Part shown: positions 1-11,462 of the stretch, piece after piece | Layout of the letters: each line of letters starts with the position of its first letter | How positions within the stretch are numbered: position 1 is the first letter of the stretch | Assembly (NCBI GenBank): GCA_001179505.1 | Contig: CDMY01000491.1 | Location: 6,461 to 66,880 of the forward strand | Source: Vitrella brassicaformis | Lineage: Eukaryota; Sar; Vitrellaceae | Direction of reading: 5' to 3' | DNA: 60,420 nucleotides | Translations under genes and position numbers: made by a program | Notes under the pieces: generated by a model | Told to the model about the DNA's origin: nothing | Database searches by the model: none | The model's input: only the letters and a program-made list of their open reading frames with translations

Positions 1-804
1 AGCCTTCTGTCTCGCAGCGATGCATCTGCGGCGGGGAGAGCTTGACAAATTTGGCGATCACTGTTACGTGTGTCACACGGGGCAGTAAGCGTGTGACGAG
101 ATCTCACAACAATATGCGCAACTTGTTTGTTCGCCATCCTGGCTGAGGCAGATGTTCCTTCCAATGTGGAGGTGCCTGTGCAGAGCCTCGGCGTCAGCGC
201 GCCCGACGACAACCCCAACAGCCAGCGCATACACATCTACTGTGTGATCGACGGCCATGACTACCTGCTCGATGTCGCCATCGCCCACCCCTGCAAGCCT
301 GACGACTCCCCCATCCCCTCCCACCGAACACTCAACCGACGTAGCGCAAAACTTCCAAGTGGCAAGACGGCGCAACTTGCGGAGAAAGACAATATCGATC
401 AGTATGGACCAACCACCCAAGCAGCTGGCTTCCGCCTCGTGCCTTTCGCTGCGGAGACATTCGGCAGGTGGGGAGAGAAGACGGTGGACTTCATCAAGAC
501 GGTGGACTTCATCAAGACGCTCATCAAGCGGAAGCCCCGCTCTACCTCCATCCCCCCTATGAGGGCGCACCTTTCCGAGAGAGCGGCATCAACCAACCAT
601 TGGAGCCAGCTTACGTCCGTTGAGCTCATGAAGCACAACGCGTTCCAAGTGGCGAGTCGTGGGCAGGGTGCGAACCCGCGAGGGCCACGCGAGTCGTGGG
701 CAGGGTGCGAACCCGCCAGAGGGCCAGGAAGGGCCGATGCATTTCTCAAGGACTTCGTCAGCCGCGGGCCGTACAATCGCGGGGCTGTGGGGCGGCTGAC
801 ATGA
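1..804 (+). pseudogene. Non-LTR retroelement reverse-transcriptase C-terminal fragment, copy 1
   Basis: This is the downstream end of a LINE-like reverse transcriptase polyprotein; no polymerase core lies in the window. An open frame from 127 to 804 carries the order usual for the endonuclease-like tail of such proteins: LLDVAIAHP, then AEKDNIDQY, then FAAETFGRWGE. Upstream, in another frame, a CYVCH knuckle-like motif at about 45-90 is followed by a stop, so the copy is broken by a stop and a frameshift. Two tandem slips lie inside it: GTGGACTTCATCAAGACG twice near 483-520, and a segment of about 37 bp twice near 650-720. The same tail recurs at 49890-50393 and 58213-58737. The nuclease assignment is from family knowledge; the shared motifs are seen directly. 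Confidence 0.7.
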
Positions 805-1552
805 TGTGGATGTCGTGTGCATTGGGGTGCACGCCCCGCTTGGTTGTGTCTGTGCAGTGCGCGACATCCTTATGTCCATTCTCCTTGTGATTTTTGCAGT
901 CGTTGAGCTTTGCTCGTTTCCTTGTGTGGGGTGTTCCGTTTGCATCGTGCGAACGGTGGTGTCTTTGTCTGAGGCTTAGACGAACATCGTCGCCCGTTCT
1001 GTGTACTTGACTCCACATTATCTGACCATCTTTGGGTGTGGTATGAGCGTGGCAGTCCGGCCCCCACCGGGCCTGGGCGGCCCAACGAGTGCCGCGGAGA
1101 TATTTTTTGTCAAGAATGAATAGGCAACGGCCAACAGAGTCCAAGACACGTTTCTGTGTTGTCATCACATTGCATGTATCCGCCGTCTTCCTCCCGCGTC
1201 GGCCTTTTCTCTTCACGTCTCTCAGAGGACCTCTGGCTCCCTGTTATGCCTCTGAACCTGACCGCATGGTTTTGGGTGTGTGTCTTGTCGCTTGTCTTAT
1301 CTTCCACTTAGCTAATTCCCTTCATTTACTCGTCAATCAGATATTGAATCGAAGCAGTACAGCAGGAGTTGTCATTTATTGCTCACGTCGAGAGGGAAAG
1401 GGGCCAGCAGAGGGTAATGATAAGTCAGCGTGTCATCCATCAGCGTCAAAGCAACAAAGGACATATAACGACAGGAAAGCATCAAGACGTGGGGGCCATT
1501 TCGCCACTACGTTCTCGCCAATGTAAAAAGAGAAAAGGACCTACCGCCCTCC
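805..1552. other. No gene recognised
   Basis: Only short overlapping frames are present, with no splice-consistent coding path on either strand. The stretch lies between the retroelement fragment and the 3' end of the wall-protein gene and probably includes that gene's 3' UTR. Confidence 0.5.
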
Positions 1553-3826
1553 CTACTTCGTGGACATTGGAGGCTCGTACTCGGCCTCTGTGCCCATAAA
1601 ACCACCATGTCCGCCGTGTCTCGCATTGTCGTGATGCCCATGCCCAGGCATTTTCGGCAGGCTCACCTCCTTGTAACAACTGTGTGAATCCTTCCCGTCC
1701 GTGTAACCCTGACACACAAGAAATGATAACGGTGGATCCTCGGGAGGTAAACAGACAATCCAGGCAGTTGCCTACGTGTGGGCAGATCGGCACGGGTGCC
1801 TTGATCTCTATCTTTTTGCAGATGGCCTGCTCCTTCTTCTTCTTCCGCGCGGGCTTCTTGATCTCAAGCTCGAAATCGTCAGGGCAGAACCTCTCGACAG
1901 GTGCAGTCTCCTTCAAGTTGATGCAGACGCCCACATCGTCGTTGAACTTGGTTCCGTCGGGACACAGAAGGATCGGCTGAAAAAGGGGACAAAGACAAAT
2001 GCGTGTGATCACGAGAGAATACTCCTCTTTCGTCTTCGTACATTCTTGTCGACGAGCTTCTCACACTTGAGCTCTCCATCTTCCTTCTTCTCTTCTGTGC
2101 CTGTGTGTGCAATTATGTACATCAACAATGACAGATGTGTGAAGCGTGCTTTTGGACTGTTCATCTTCATGGACGCGGCAGGCCGGCCTTCTTTACCTTT
2201 TGGACATTCGAGCATCGGTGCACCCCTGTCCTTGCTTCTTGTGCACTTGCCATCCTTGCCCACTGCGCCATTCTTGCACATCATCTTCATGGGAGCGGTG
2301 GTAGTCTACATATGCAATACACACGCAACTGTCAGACCGCCCTGCTCTTCATCGTCTCCTCGTCCACAGACGCACCTTTGTGCACTTGTTGCCGTACTTC
2401 GTGCTATCAGCCATGTTACCGTCGGAGCACGTGTATTGCACAGGAACAGTCTCTGCAATTGCCAGAACGATAGGATGCTGCGCCGTTCTCATCCCTTCTG
2501 CCTGCCCCGTTTTGCAGTGCGCACCTTTGTGAATGCACGTTTCGTCCACGAGAGATCCTCCCTTGTTGCATGTTGGTATTCCGGGGGCATGCGAGGTCTT
2601 GACGCATTTGCCATGCTTCATTTCCCCTCCTTTGTCACAGATCGTCTGCATCGGGGCTGTCTTCTTGGCACCCTTCTCAGACGAGACGCACTCTGCTCCT
2701 CCGCTGCCGTGATGACTGTGTCCGCTGCCCTTCGAAGCCTCCATACTGTACCCTGACGGCGGCAAAACACGGAAGAAAGGGCGGCTGCACCTATTCTTGT
2801 CCCCACCCCACCTTTGGGGCATGAAGGAGATGGAGAGTATGTCTGGATAGATTCGCATTTGCCATCCTTGCTGCCGGCTCCGTGCTTCATGCCATCGCAT
2901 GTGATAGTTGGGGCGTAGCTGTCTGTCTTGGTGCACTCATCGCTCTCCATCTTGTACTCCCTGGGGCACGAGGGCAGGGCACCTTCCTGAGTAATGCACT
3001 GACACACGGACGCCTGACAACAGAAGCAGACGCATTTTGTGAGTTCTGATTGGCTCGCTCGTCTGCTTGCGAATCGTACTGCGTTCTTCTTTTCGCCGGA
3101 GGAAAGGGTGCAGCCAGCAGGGCAGTGGGGCACGGCACGGCTTTCAATAGATTCCACACACTTGTCGTGCTTCAGCGTCCCGCCCTGAGGATCAAGCAAC
3201 AGACGACAGACGGCAGACGCGATCGAGTGATGCGGAAAGGGACGACTGCATTTGGACACGTTACGTGTTTGCAGACGAGCTCAGGCAGGACGTCTGATCT
3301 CTTCTGGCACCTGCCGGCTTCTGTCAACTCCAAACCCTTAGGGCACATTGGCTCTGGCGGAACGCCGTCGACCTTCAGACACTTGTGGGTGCCGCGGAGA
3401 TCATATCCCTCTGTAGCGGACAAACAGCAGGGGACGGGGATATAACAGTGTTACAACTTCAGCTCATGCAACCTTTCGAGACCTGGGCAACGGTGGAATG
3501 GGTGGATTTTGATGATCCTGACGCATTTGTCGCCTTCAAGCTTCGCATGGGGACCACAGACCAGAACCTGTCGCCGAAAAGTCATAACATTGCATTCTCA
3601 CCTTCTTCTCAACTTTGCCGTGATGAAGCCTGCGTACCTTGGGTGTGCTTTCCATCTTGGTGCATACATTCCCCTTGTCTGTGAAGCCGTAGTCACAGCC
3701 GCCGTAGCCACCCACATCCTTCTTGTCTCCGACAGGCGCTGGCTCGCTCTTCTTCGATTGTGCTGCCGCGCCATGGGAAACAATGGCGGCTACCAGCAGC
3801 CATACACACCGCCGCTGTCTCGTCAT
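1553..3826 (-). CDS. Secreted cysteine-rich oocyst-wall (COWP-like) protein, 11 exons
   Basis: Likely extracellular wall or cyst-coat structural protein, stabilised by disulfides. Exons: 3826-3638, 3567-3483, 3410-3265, 3184-3080, 3013-2812, 2752-2525, 2452-2376, 2284-2197, 2094-2042, 1976-1776, 1669-1553. All phases agree and give 496 residues. The start at 3826 was chosen because it opens a signal peptide (MTRQRRCVWLLVAAIVSHGA). The rest is about a dozen repeats of the COWP kind: C-P-x-G or C-x-x-G, a KC or CV pair about ten residues later, then a proline-rich link to the next C-P, for example LVCGPHAKLEGDKC. A Lys-rich insert (KKPARKKKKEQ) lies near the end, and the tail is Gly-His rich (PGHGHHDNARHGGHGG). 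Similar repeats define apicomplexan oocyst-wall proteins; the role in this organism is inferred. The start chosen 57 nt inside a longer frame fits the signal peptide better. Confidence 0.88.
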
Positions 3827-4707
3827 CGATGCCCAACAACGAGTCACCACCCGCTTGGGTTGCCACAGCGTACAAGGGGTCAACCGCTAGGGTTTCTAGC
3901 TCGCATGCGTTAATGCCGGAAACGCTAGCTCGCATAACCGACCGACCAAGATCCCGACCACCACTCACCACCACTCACCCCACCCACGCCGACCGCCCAG
4001 GCGAACCCAGGAACCTCAGCAACCAGCGGCCTGGCTCGGCCCTTCGCGTGGCCGAGAAGCGCAAGAGGAACGTGTATGCCGTCGCCTGTGCACGGGGAGG
4101 GTACACGAGTCGTATGGACGCTGGTCTTCGACTATGGAGACCTTTTTGCACAAGCTAGGCAAGGCAGGGACGACAGGGATTTCTCGACGGGCCGTGCCGT
4201 GGCCCGATGGTGGGTCCTCCTGTCGTATGCAGTCAGGCGTGAGTGTGCTCTTACGGTTTGCGGCAAGAGTGAGGCCGCCACACCATTCATCCGCCCCTTC
4301 CCCAGAGACGAGGTCTGGGGGAGGGGCCCCTATTCACCCCACTAGGTCTTTTCCTCGCCACACTGTGCTTCCATGTGCCTGTGTTGTGTGTGTGTGTGTG
4401 TGTGTGTGTAGGGGTGTGAGTGTGGGTGGGGGCGTGGGTATGCGTGTGAGGTATTGGTATTCCTGCGTGTGTGCGTGTGTGTAGGGGTGTGAGTGTGAGT
4501 GTGGGCGTGGTCTGTGTGTGTGTCTTGCGGGCATCCTGCTTTTCCCTGCGGTCATGTGTATGGGTGTGCCCCGGGGATGTCTACGGGTCGGCCGCCTGCC
4601 GCCCCTCTCCGCCGTGGAGACTGGGGCAGCGGTGCGCTCTCACACACCCCCTGCACCCCGTGCGTGGTTATTTTAAGGGCGTGTTTGTGACTGGGGGATC
4701 TGCAGTG
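3827..4707. other. Upstream region with GT-rich microsatellites
   Basis: No gene is recognised. From about 4380 to 4545 the plus strand is dominated by GTGTGT and GGGTGTGAGTGT runs, which create spurious open frames on both strands. Confidence 0.6.
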
Positions 4708-4985
4708 GCTGGCCACCTGGAGATGGGCGGTATGTACGTATGGAGTCATGGTGCACCACGCACGCACGCACGCCGCCTTCAGGTTGCTGGGGTGGCGCGT
4801 GTGCGACGTAGTGTGCCTGCTCGTATGTTGCTGTCGTTCGCAGCGCCTTGCATTTGCACCTGCTTGCTGCATCTGCCCTCTGCGTGCTGCGTGTTGCGTG
4901 TCCGTGTTGCATGTGTTTTCATGTTGGACAGACCCATAGGGGACGTCAGGCCGCCTAGGGTGCTCCCTGAAACCGCTGCTGCGAC
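4708..4985. repeat. Dispersed repeat A, copy 1
   Basis: The stretch starting TGGCTGGCCACCTGGAGATG and ending near CCTGAAACCGCTGCTG is nearly identical to 11179-11462. Its last 40 bases also occur at 9477-9514. No coding function is visible. Its end sits close to PIF1-element sequence at the other two sites, so it may be a terminal or internal part of that element. Confidence 0.85.
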
Positions 4986-5717
4986 CGACCGACCGCTTGG
5001 GATGGGTGGGTAGGCCTTGTGCATGCTTCGCGCGTGTGCGTGCTGCCTATTTGGTGTGTGCTGTGGACAGAGAAGATGTCCGGTAGCGCCGAAAGGTAGG
5101 CGCCGGGCTTAGGGACAGGCGTCTCGTCAAACCCTTAAGCGACCGAAGGGAGCCGCTCCAGCTATGCTGTCCACCCGATTTCTCGGGGAAATATGTCCTC
5201 TATGCATACATTCCCCAGTCACGTCCCGACCCGTGCTTGTGCCGTATCAGTGTGCAACTTCGCGACGGGTTCGCGTGGCATGGGGCACATGAGTAGCCAC
5301 ACAAGCGGATGTGGCGGGCAGCTGAGGTGTACCTCTGCGTGAGCTGCAGGGAGGTGTGCGTTTGCGTGTGTGCGCGTGTGTTTTGTTTTGTGTCTTTTTC
5401 TCTTTTTTTCCCCTTTTTTTTGTTTTTTGGAGCGTGTGGTCTTCTTGTGACTCGCTCCAGAAATGAAGAAAGAAAGATCAACCATAAGCAAAGTGATGGT
5501 CGATTGAAGGAGAAAGCTCCTTCAATAAGCACTTCGCCGGAGGTAATGTGGTTAGATGAGAAGAAGAGTTAGCCAGCAGGGACTGACCCATCTTGTCTAT
5601 CTCGCATCGCATTAGTCACAGAAGAGGCATCCACTGTCTGTCTTCTTTCCACCTGTAAAGGATGGTGACTCGGTGAATCCCTCCAGTGTATCACTTCCGC
5701 GTAGTTTGGGCATTCAG
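4986..5717. other. No gene recognised
   Basis: Low-complexity T-rich and GT-rich sequence (about 5340-5430). No splice-consistent coding path was found. The left part may be decayed repeat; the right part is the 3' flank of the co-chaperonin gene. Confidence 0.45.
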
Positions 5718-6373
5718 TCATCCGCGGTCAATGACAGCTAGAATATCTCGAGTCTTCACCAATACATGTGGGAATCTATTGTATATGACCTGCAATCGGT
5801 CACGTATCAAACAAGGTTCTAGTTCTCCTCTCTGTCCACACCTTGCGCCCGAGTCGATCGCCGTAGGCTGTGATTAGGACCCGGTCTTGAGGGGCGATAC
5901 AATCAGCAGTACTTGTTCCTGCAGCTGGTTGAAATGTAAGGCCAGGCAGGGGAAAGAATTGCAGGGGTGGTGTTGGAATATGTCAAGCGGCACCTGCCGG
6001 TGTGGCAATCACAGTGCCTGTCACAGGCGATTTGTACTTCTGCATCTGACGGAAGCCACCCTCCAAATGATGCGGAAAGTATCCCTTCCTTTACTCACCT
6101 CCTTCGGCAGCAGGACGCCTCCTCGTGACATCTCCATATTCTCATCCCGCCTGTTCGAGCGAAAAGGCATGTATCTCCCCCCTCGACTGAACACCCTTCC
6201 TCTCACCTGATGAGGATGTAGTCTTGCACGGGTAGGAGTGACTGCGTGCTCCCCAATCCATCAGACTCTACGAGGTGCGCGACAGTCCCACGAAGATCAC
6301 GGACGCCAAGGCGAGGAGTCCAGTGGGCTGTCAAAAATGCTGCTTCTACAACACTCAGCAGAGGAATCATCAT
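5718..6373 (-). CDS. GroES/Cpn10-family co-chaperonin, 5 exons
   Basis: Lid subunit for an organellar Hsp60 (chaperonin 60) folding chamber. Exons: 6373-6207, 6150-6099, 6060-5994, 5918-5842, 5789-5718; all phases match and give 144 residues. Family signatures in order: LLPVQDYILIRRDE (strand 1, the P-x-x-D-x-x-x-x-R region), SRGGVLLPKE (roof or mobile-loop side), SPVTGTVIATP (the G-x-V strand), QDRVLITAYGDRLG (the GD-x-V-l-x-x-x-y-G region) and TRDILAVIDRG at the end (e-x-D-I-l-A-v). The first about 45 residues have no GroES match and probably form an organelle-targeting leader. The start at 6373 is the first ATG pair of that exon. An AG at about 6432 could splice in an earlier exon, so the true N-terminus is uncertain. 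Mitochondrial versus plastid location cannot be told. Confidence 0.85.
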
Positions 6374-7306
6374 CAAATGGACGACTTCCTGGGAACTCGC
6401 GAGTCGCCGAGAAGCTTTGGCGAGCTTCTGCAACAAGTAAGGCCACGTTCGTTCGTTCGTTAACGGACACCGAGGTCCCGGCCCCTGAGGGCAGATGCTC
6501 TGTCCATAAAAGCGTTTGTCATATCAAGGAAACTAAGCTGATGGGTGCAAAGAAAGCCATCGCTTGCGAGAAGCCACGGCCATCAGAAGAAACTGAGCCA
6601 ACGCACGTTGCACAGGGAGAGAGCGCGAAGTAAGCAATGACCATGCGAACACCAGTGCATCACAATGAGCAAGATCCCACCAAAAATACACCACACCATC
6701 CGGTGCAGTCAGACCATACATGCGAACAACACGGCCCCCGTTGAACATGCGGGACCGGCATGACATAGCACATTGCTCGTACAAAATTTCAAACCTCACA
6801 ACAGCCACATGCTGACCACTTGCATGAAACACTGTTTCACACTCTCTCCCGCACGAGTCCCGTCATGATGTTTCCTTCCAAAACAACTCATCTACGCAGT
6901 GTTCGTAAAAAAAGATCATTTTTGTCGAGACTTTTTGCTAGCCTGCAACGCGTAATGGTATTCCCCCCCCCGTTGTTGACTAAGAAAAGGCCCGTTTGAG
7001 AAAACTGCAAATTCACTGATGCTGGAGCTGACGGGCGGCTTGACCGTCAACGTAACTGCTTTTTCCGCCGTTGAGGGTTCATGGACAATTCAGAACTTGC
7101 TTTCGTCTTCTCTCCTCGAACAGATTTCCCACAAGGGGCGAGTCTCAGTGAGGAAGAGACCCATGGCGAGCGTCATGATACGCCACCATGTCGAGGCCGC
7201 CGCTGGAGATGCGGCTGCAGTACGTACGTGTCTAGACAAGTGTTCTTGAACCTCTTATGGCTCCTTGTCTAGGGTACGGCTTCATGCACTGTTCCACTCT
7301 CTTCAT
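6374..7306. other. No gene assigned; possible first exon at 7186
   Basis: A strong translation context (GCCACCATGT) at about 7181-7190 on the plus strand opens MSRPPLEMRLQY followed by a GTACGT donor, but no partner exon could be joined with confidence. Nothing else in the stretch looks coding. Confidence 0.3.
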
Positions 7307-9050
7307 TCAAATGCATTCTCTAAGATGTGTCTCGAATGCTCCCATCTCACGGTGGACGCGAATCCTCTCCTCCTGCAAGGCAAACACCACAACAGAAGGC
7401 CATTCGCATATATCCTGCTCCTCTCTCTCGTCATAACCATATCGATCCCCTCTCTTCGTCTTCGAATCCACTCAACAAAGTCGCTGCAGAAACAGGGCAA
7501 CACACGTGCACGTCCGATAAATAATGACTGCACTTCGATGACTGATTGTACGTGTTGTATTCATTTTTGGCTTCAGCAAGGGCCTCAAAGAACGCTTGCA
7601 TGCCCGCTCCCGTTGCAGCTGATACACCCACCGCCTGTGTCCCGCCACATACATTTGTACGCTGTTGCCACACATCGGCTGGCACAACAGGATTACCCTC
7701 AGATTTCTATAGAACTCCTCGAGGACGAGACTCATTGAGCGGCTCAAGCTGCGTTCACGAGTGCATCGCCAGTTACACTCCAGTTTGACATACGCCTGTG
7801 CTCAAGTTCACCTTGCTAGGTATGTGATGTCATGGTGGAGATCGTCTCTGTACTTCTCGGGGTTGTTCATCCAATCCAGCGCGAACGAGTGCGATTCGAC
7901 GTCTGCAAACAACACACGCAACCTGAAGTTTAGCTTGCATGTCCTCACACATTTTGTACCGATCTTGTTGAAGCAGAGAACAAAAGGCAGCCTTATCTTG
8001 TACAAGACACTGAGTTGCCGCACGGACACGAGAATGAGGGGGCAGCTGCCCATAGGTGTGCGCATACGAGCGGCATACCTGCAGGCATACAGCATGTTTG
8101 ACATGAAAGTGACCGGCCTGTTGCTCCTGGGGGTGTCGACCACATATGCCACGATGGTTGGAAAAGCCAGTGCGAGGGTCTCTAGGGATGACACAGCCGG
8201 ATACGCTCGCACAGTAGGTACAGATACTTCCAGCACACATGGACATGCATGAAACTACGTTGCCCACCAGTAATGATAGATCCACTGGCAGACCTAGATG
8301 GAGAAAATACATGCAACAAGATTAAAGACGCTCAACGATCGACAAATAACAGAGGGCTCCGATACCAGTTGAACGCTTCGATCTGTCCCGGCGTGTCAAT
8401 GACAACGTAATCCAGATTGGGTGCACGAGTTTCCAGCAATGATAAGACCTGGTCAAACCTGCAACGACGCCCACGGAACATCTGCGGTAGGTGCCTTGAA
8501 CCCTGGTACTTAGTGGAGAACAGATTCAAGCTCGTCAGAATGGCGCCATTCGGACCCAAATGATAGCTGCAGGAAAGAAGGGGCTCAGAGTCAACTGGCA
8601 TTGTTGTCTTGTTTTCTCACTGCTTCATGACTTCCTTGTATTTGACCGTGTCACGAATGTCTACGCAATTATACTCCAATAAAGCAACTCTCGGTATCGC
8701 GGAGCATATAGTACCTATGTTGGCTGTGTACGGGACATCCACAGCCTGCACAGAAGATAGCTAAAAGTGGTGACAAAGAGCCTTCCTCGTTAACTACCGC
8801 TGGGTCGAGGTTGATCGTGTACACGCGCTGCCTTCCCTCTCCTGACAGATGCTGTGACAGCGCATGGAGAAAAGTTGTCTTCCCACTTCCAGCCATGCTG
8901 CAACAAAACATGACAAGCAGACGAATGCATTCATGCCTCCTTCGACGGTGTAGAGAAGACATTGTACCACCACACCGACCCGATAACCAGAACGACCGTC
9001 GGTGAGTTCGTCGACCGAAGGGGCGAAGAGGAGGCGTCCCTTTCTTCCAT
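7307..9050 (-). CDS. GPN1: GPN-loop GTPase 1 (XAB1/GPN1 family), 14 exons
   Basis: Small GTPase needed for nuclear import and assembly of RNA polymerase II. Exons: 9050-8980, 8897-8798, 8745-8715, 8660-8621, 8566-8510, 8458-8366, 8293-8268, 8181-8079, 8009-7960, 7902-7812, 7748-7697, 7634-7552, 7483-7438, 7372-7307; every phase fits and gives 302 residues. The P-loop GMAGSGKT is at about residues 24-31, the diagnostic GPN tripeptide in HLGPNGAILTSLN at 85-87, switch II DTPGQ at 121-125, and an FNKID guanine-specificity motif follows. Conserved runs FMSNMLYAC and RSMSLVLEEFY match GPN1 rather than GPN2 or GPN3. The first exon starts at ATG 9050, with an 18-residue Ser/Pro-rich leader before the core. 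The C-terminus is shorter than in animals, and its last two exons are the least certain. The gene lies about 20 bp from a mobile-element end. Confidence 0.92.
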
Positions 9051-9071
9051 GCCGCGGTGATTCGGGGGAGT

Positions 9072-9170
9072 TGTCCGCAAATTGGGCTAGTGCCAATTTC
9101 CGCGAATTGGGCTAGTGCCCAATTTGCGTCTTTAAGAAACAACGCGTCCGGTCAGACAAAACGTTCGATC
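9072..9170. repeat. End of a dispersed mobile repeat with duplicated ATTGGGCTAGTGCC
   Basis: ATTGGGCTAGTGCC occurs twice about 30 bp apart. It is followed by TGCGTCTTTAAGAAACAACG and a run through CAGACAAAACGT that recurs at 10836-10873, and in weaker form at 35377-35415. It begins about 20 bp upstream of the GPN1 start codon. Confidence 0.75.
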
Positions 9171-9741
9171 ACGATCGTATGGAAGAGAAAAGAAATATCG
9201 ATAGCGGTGTTGTGTTGGGGCGATGGACGGGGCTGGGGTGTTCTCATCGAATGAGTGAGCATGACCTATGTGCATAGGCATATGTGGATAGATTCATCGG
9301 GACGGTGTGTGGACAAATGAGTGCATGGATGCGATCGGTTAATAGCGGTGTTGTGTTGCTCGCACTACTACAGACACGTCAATCTGTCGAACAGCTTCGT
9401 GTTTTTTTGCCACGTTTGGATCAGTGCGTCAAACTGATGTGCCCTAAAGCGGCAAGTTATTGAAAAAGCTTGGCGGTCAGGCCGTCTAGGGTGCTTCCTG
9501 AAACCGCTGCTGCCTGAAAAAGATCGCGCTTGCTTCGCGGAGAAAGTCAACGAACAAGGGTATCTCTGGGCGCGAACTTCTTAAAAATGCATCAACTGAC
9601 TGAACACACGAAACGCGCCAGTTTGTGGTGGATGGGATGTTTCTCCCTTGTCCGGTCATGCAGCTGGTTGAGCTTGGTCCTTCTTGGGTGCCTTTTCGCA
9701 GGTCCGTCAGTGCGCATCAACTTTGTCGAGCTTCTGGCCGA

Positions 9742-10230
9742 CTATCGTGTAGTGGATATGCTTGCAAGACTCCTCTCTGCAAATGCGGTCACCATCGACT
9801 GTCTGCTGCTTCCCGCTTGGCGCCGCAGCCTCTTCTCGCCGCTCTCGAAGTCATCGAAGAGGTGCAGGAGCGAATCGACTGTCGAGCCTTCGATAGTATC
9901 TGCAGCTACGCCGGTAGGTGCTGCCAGACACAGCCAGTGTCGGCATTGCAGTTCAGCAAAGTAGGCCTTCACGGCTGCTTTGATGACGTGTGTTTTGCCA
10001 GTGCCGCCCTCGCCGGTCAGGCACATGCGCAATGACGCGACGTATTTGTTGTCCCGCAGGTCTTTGTCGTGGTTCAGCAAGTGGCTGCAGATGATTTGGA
10101 ACGCCCGCATCTGCTCTTTGTTCAATCGGTCACGGCTCGCCCACTGAACAGAGAAGATCCTGTCGTCGACCGTCAGGCGGCTTGAATGCGGACGCCGGCT
10201 GCGCCAGCAGTCGAGTGAAGTCGGCAGCAT
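9742..10230 (-). pseudogene. PIF1-like DNA helicase, N-terminal fragment
   Basis: An open frame of 162 residues. LNKEQMRAFQIICSHLL is the Q-motif-like entry, GEGGTGKTHV is Walker A, and LAAPTGVAADTI is motif Ia of PIF1-type superfamily 1B helicases. The frame ends soon after motif Ia, while PIF1 helicases usually need motifs II to VI over a further 250 residues, so the gene is truncated. It would unwind DNA for replication or transposition if whole. The second copy at 11720-12266 is more decayed, which supports loss of function here. Confidence 0.8.
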
Positions 10231-10796
10231 TCATCGAGTGACCACCGTGTGTGAAGAGATTCGACTCGAAGAGAAGCTACTCACTCAGAAGGCTTTCTTC
10301 ATCTGACGTGGCGCGGCTGTGGCCATTTCATTTACCTTGTTGCGTTGCTGGTGCAGGTCATCGTTGGGCTGATCCTGGCGGCTCCCATTTGATTGACAAG
10401 CCGATTGATAGTCATCGAAGGCAGTCTTCAATAGCCCCTTCAACAGGCGCGCTAGATTGATACATGTCTATTGATATCATCGCTGGATATCGATAGGTTC
10501 ACATCCAATTGCATCCAGCCATGCATTGATATGCTTCGCGAAGCACGTCTTCAACACGAGCGCAGCAGGAGCGGCAACATGGGGGGTGTCTTTTGTTCTT
10601 GGTGCAGCCCTCTGAGTACCTGCATGTTATCGCCACATCTGTCTTCACGTCTGTCTTCAAGATCTGTATGTTTTTCAAGCTCTCGCCATTGTTGTCTGCA
10701 TGTTTTTGAAACTCTCGCCATTGTTGCATGCGTCTCTGTGACGCTGCATTGAACCACCACTTCGCACGCTACTTTCCACCCCCGCCCAATTCGCGG

Positions 10797-10840
10797 CCCG
10801 GGGTGCCCACGCAGTGGGTGCCCCTTACTCGGAATGCGTC
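10797..10840. repeat. Hairpin terminus of PIF1 element, copy 1
   Basis: GGGGTGCCCAC and GTGGGTGCCCC around a GCA loop form an 11-bp stem with two wobble pairs, followed by TTACTCGGAAT. The same 44 bases stand at 13639-13682. Flanking sequences differ right after the shared end. Confidence 0.75.
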
Positions 10841-11178
10841 TTTATGAAACAACGCGTCCGGCAGACAAAACGTGATCTTATGAGAGGAAAAGGCAAATCA
10901 GTAGCCGTGACATGTTGCTTCTACATGCTATGGACACGGCAATGCATCAAAGAAGCTTTGTGTTTTTGTGTTACGTCTGGACAAAGTGGGCATGTAGCGT
11001 GCCTGCCTTCGGGCAGGCGTGTCCGTAAAACAGTAAATGCGAATGTTTAGGAAAAACATGAAACCAGACGGGTTGCCATATTTTTTTTCCTTTGTTCGGC
11101 TGCCGAACGACATGCGAATGGCATCAGAAGCGAGAGCATGCTGTCTAGTTTTGCTTAACCGAAACAGCTCTCACATAC
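10841..11178. other. Nested repeat sequence, no gene
   Basis: It starts with the CGTCTTTATGAAACAACG run shared with 9125-9160, then shows no recognisable coding potential. It looks like another decayed copy of the element's other end. Confidence 0.5.
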
Positions 11179-11462
11179 ACTGGCTGGCCACCTGGAGATG
11201 GGCGGTATGTACGTATGGAGTCATGGTGCACCACGCACGCACGCACGCCGCCTTCAGGTTGCTGGGGTGGCGCGTGTGCCACGTAGTGTGCCTGGTTGCC
11301 GTCGTTCGCAGCGCCTTGCATTTGCACCTGCTTGCTGCATCTGCCCTCTGCGTGCTGCGTGTTGCGTGTCCGTGTTGCATGTTAGGGTGCGTGTTTTCAT
11401 GTTGGACAGACCATAGGGGACGTCAGGCCGCCTAGGGTGCTGCCTGAAACCGCTGCTGCCTG
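11179..11462. repeat. Dispersed repeat A, copy 2
   Basis: Near-identical to 4708-4985 apart from small indels in the GT-rich middle. It ends in CCTAGGGTGCTGCCTGAAAC. Confidence 0.85.

Larger units (their letters stand above)
9477..10840. mobile_element. PIF1-helicase element, copy 1 (Helitron-like candidate)
   Basis: The region begins with the last 40 bp of repeat A. It carries a PIF1-like helicase fragment on the minus strand and ends at a GC-rich hairpin (10797-10840). From about 9687 to 10760 it is mostly about 95 percent alike to 11678-12710 by eye. Both copies stop matching flanking DNA just after TTACTCGGAAT, which marks a real element border. A helicase gene plus a subterminal hairpin is the Helitron/Helentron layout, but no Rep domain is seen, so the class is inference. 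Confidence 0.6.

Noticed and set aside
4334-4555. His/Thr-rich frame on the minus strand
   Set aside because: Product of a GT/CA microsatellite.
9357-9742. Extra helicase exons downstream of the PIF1 fragment
   Set aside because: Motifs II-VI were not found in any minus frame.
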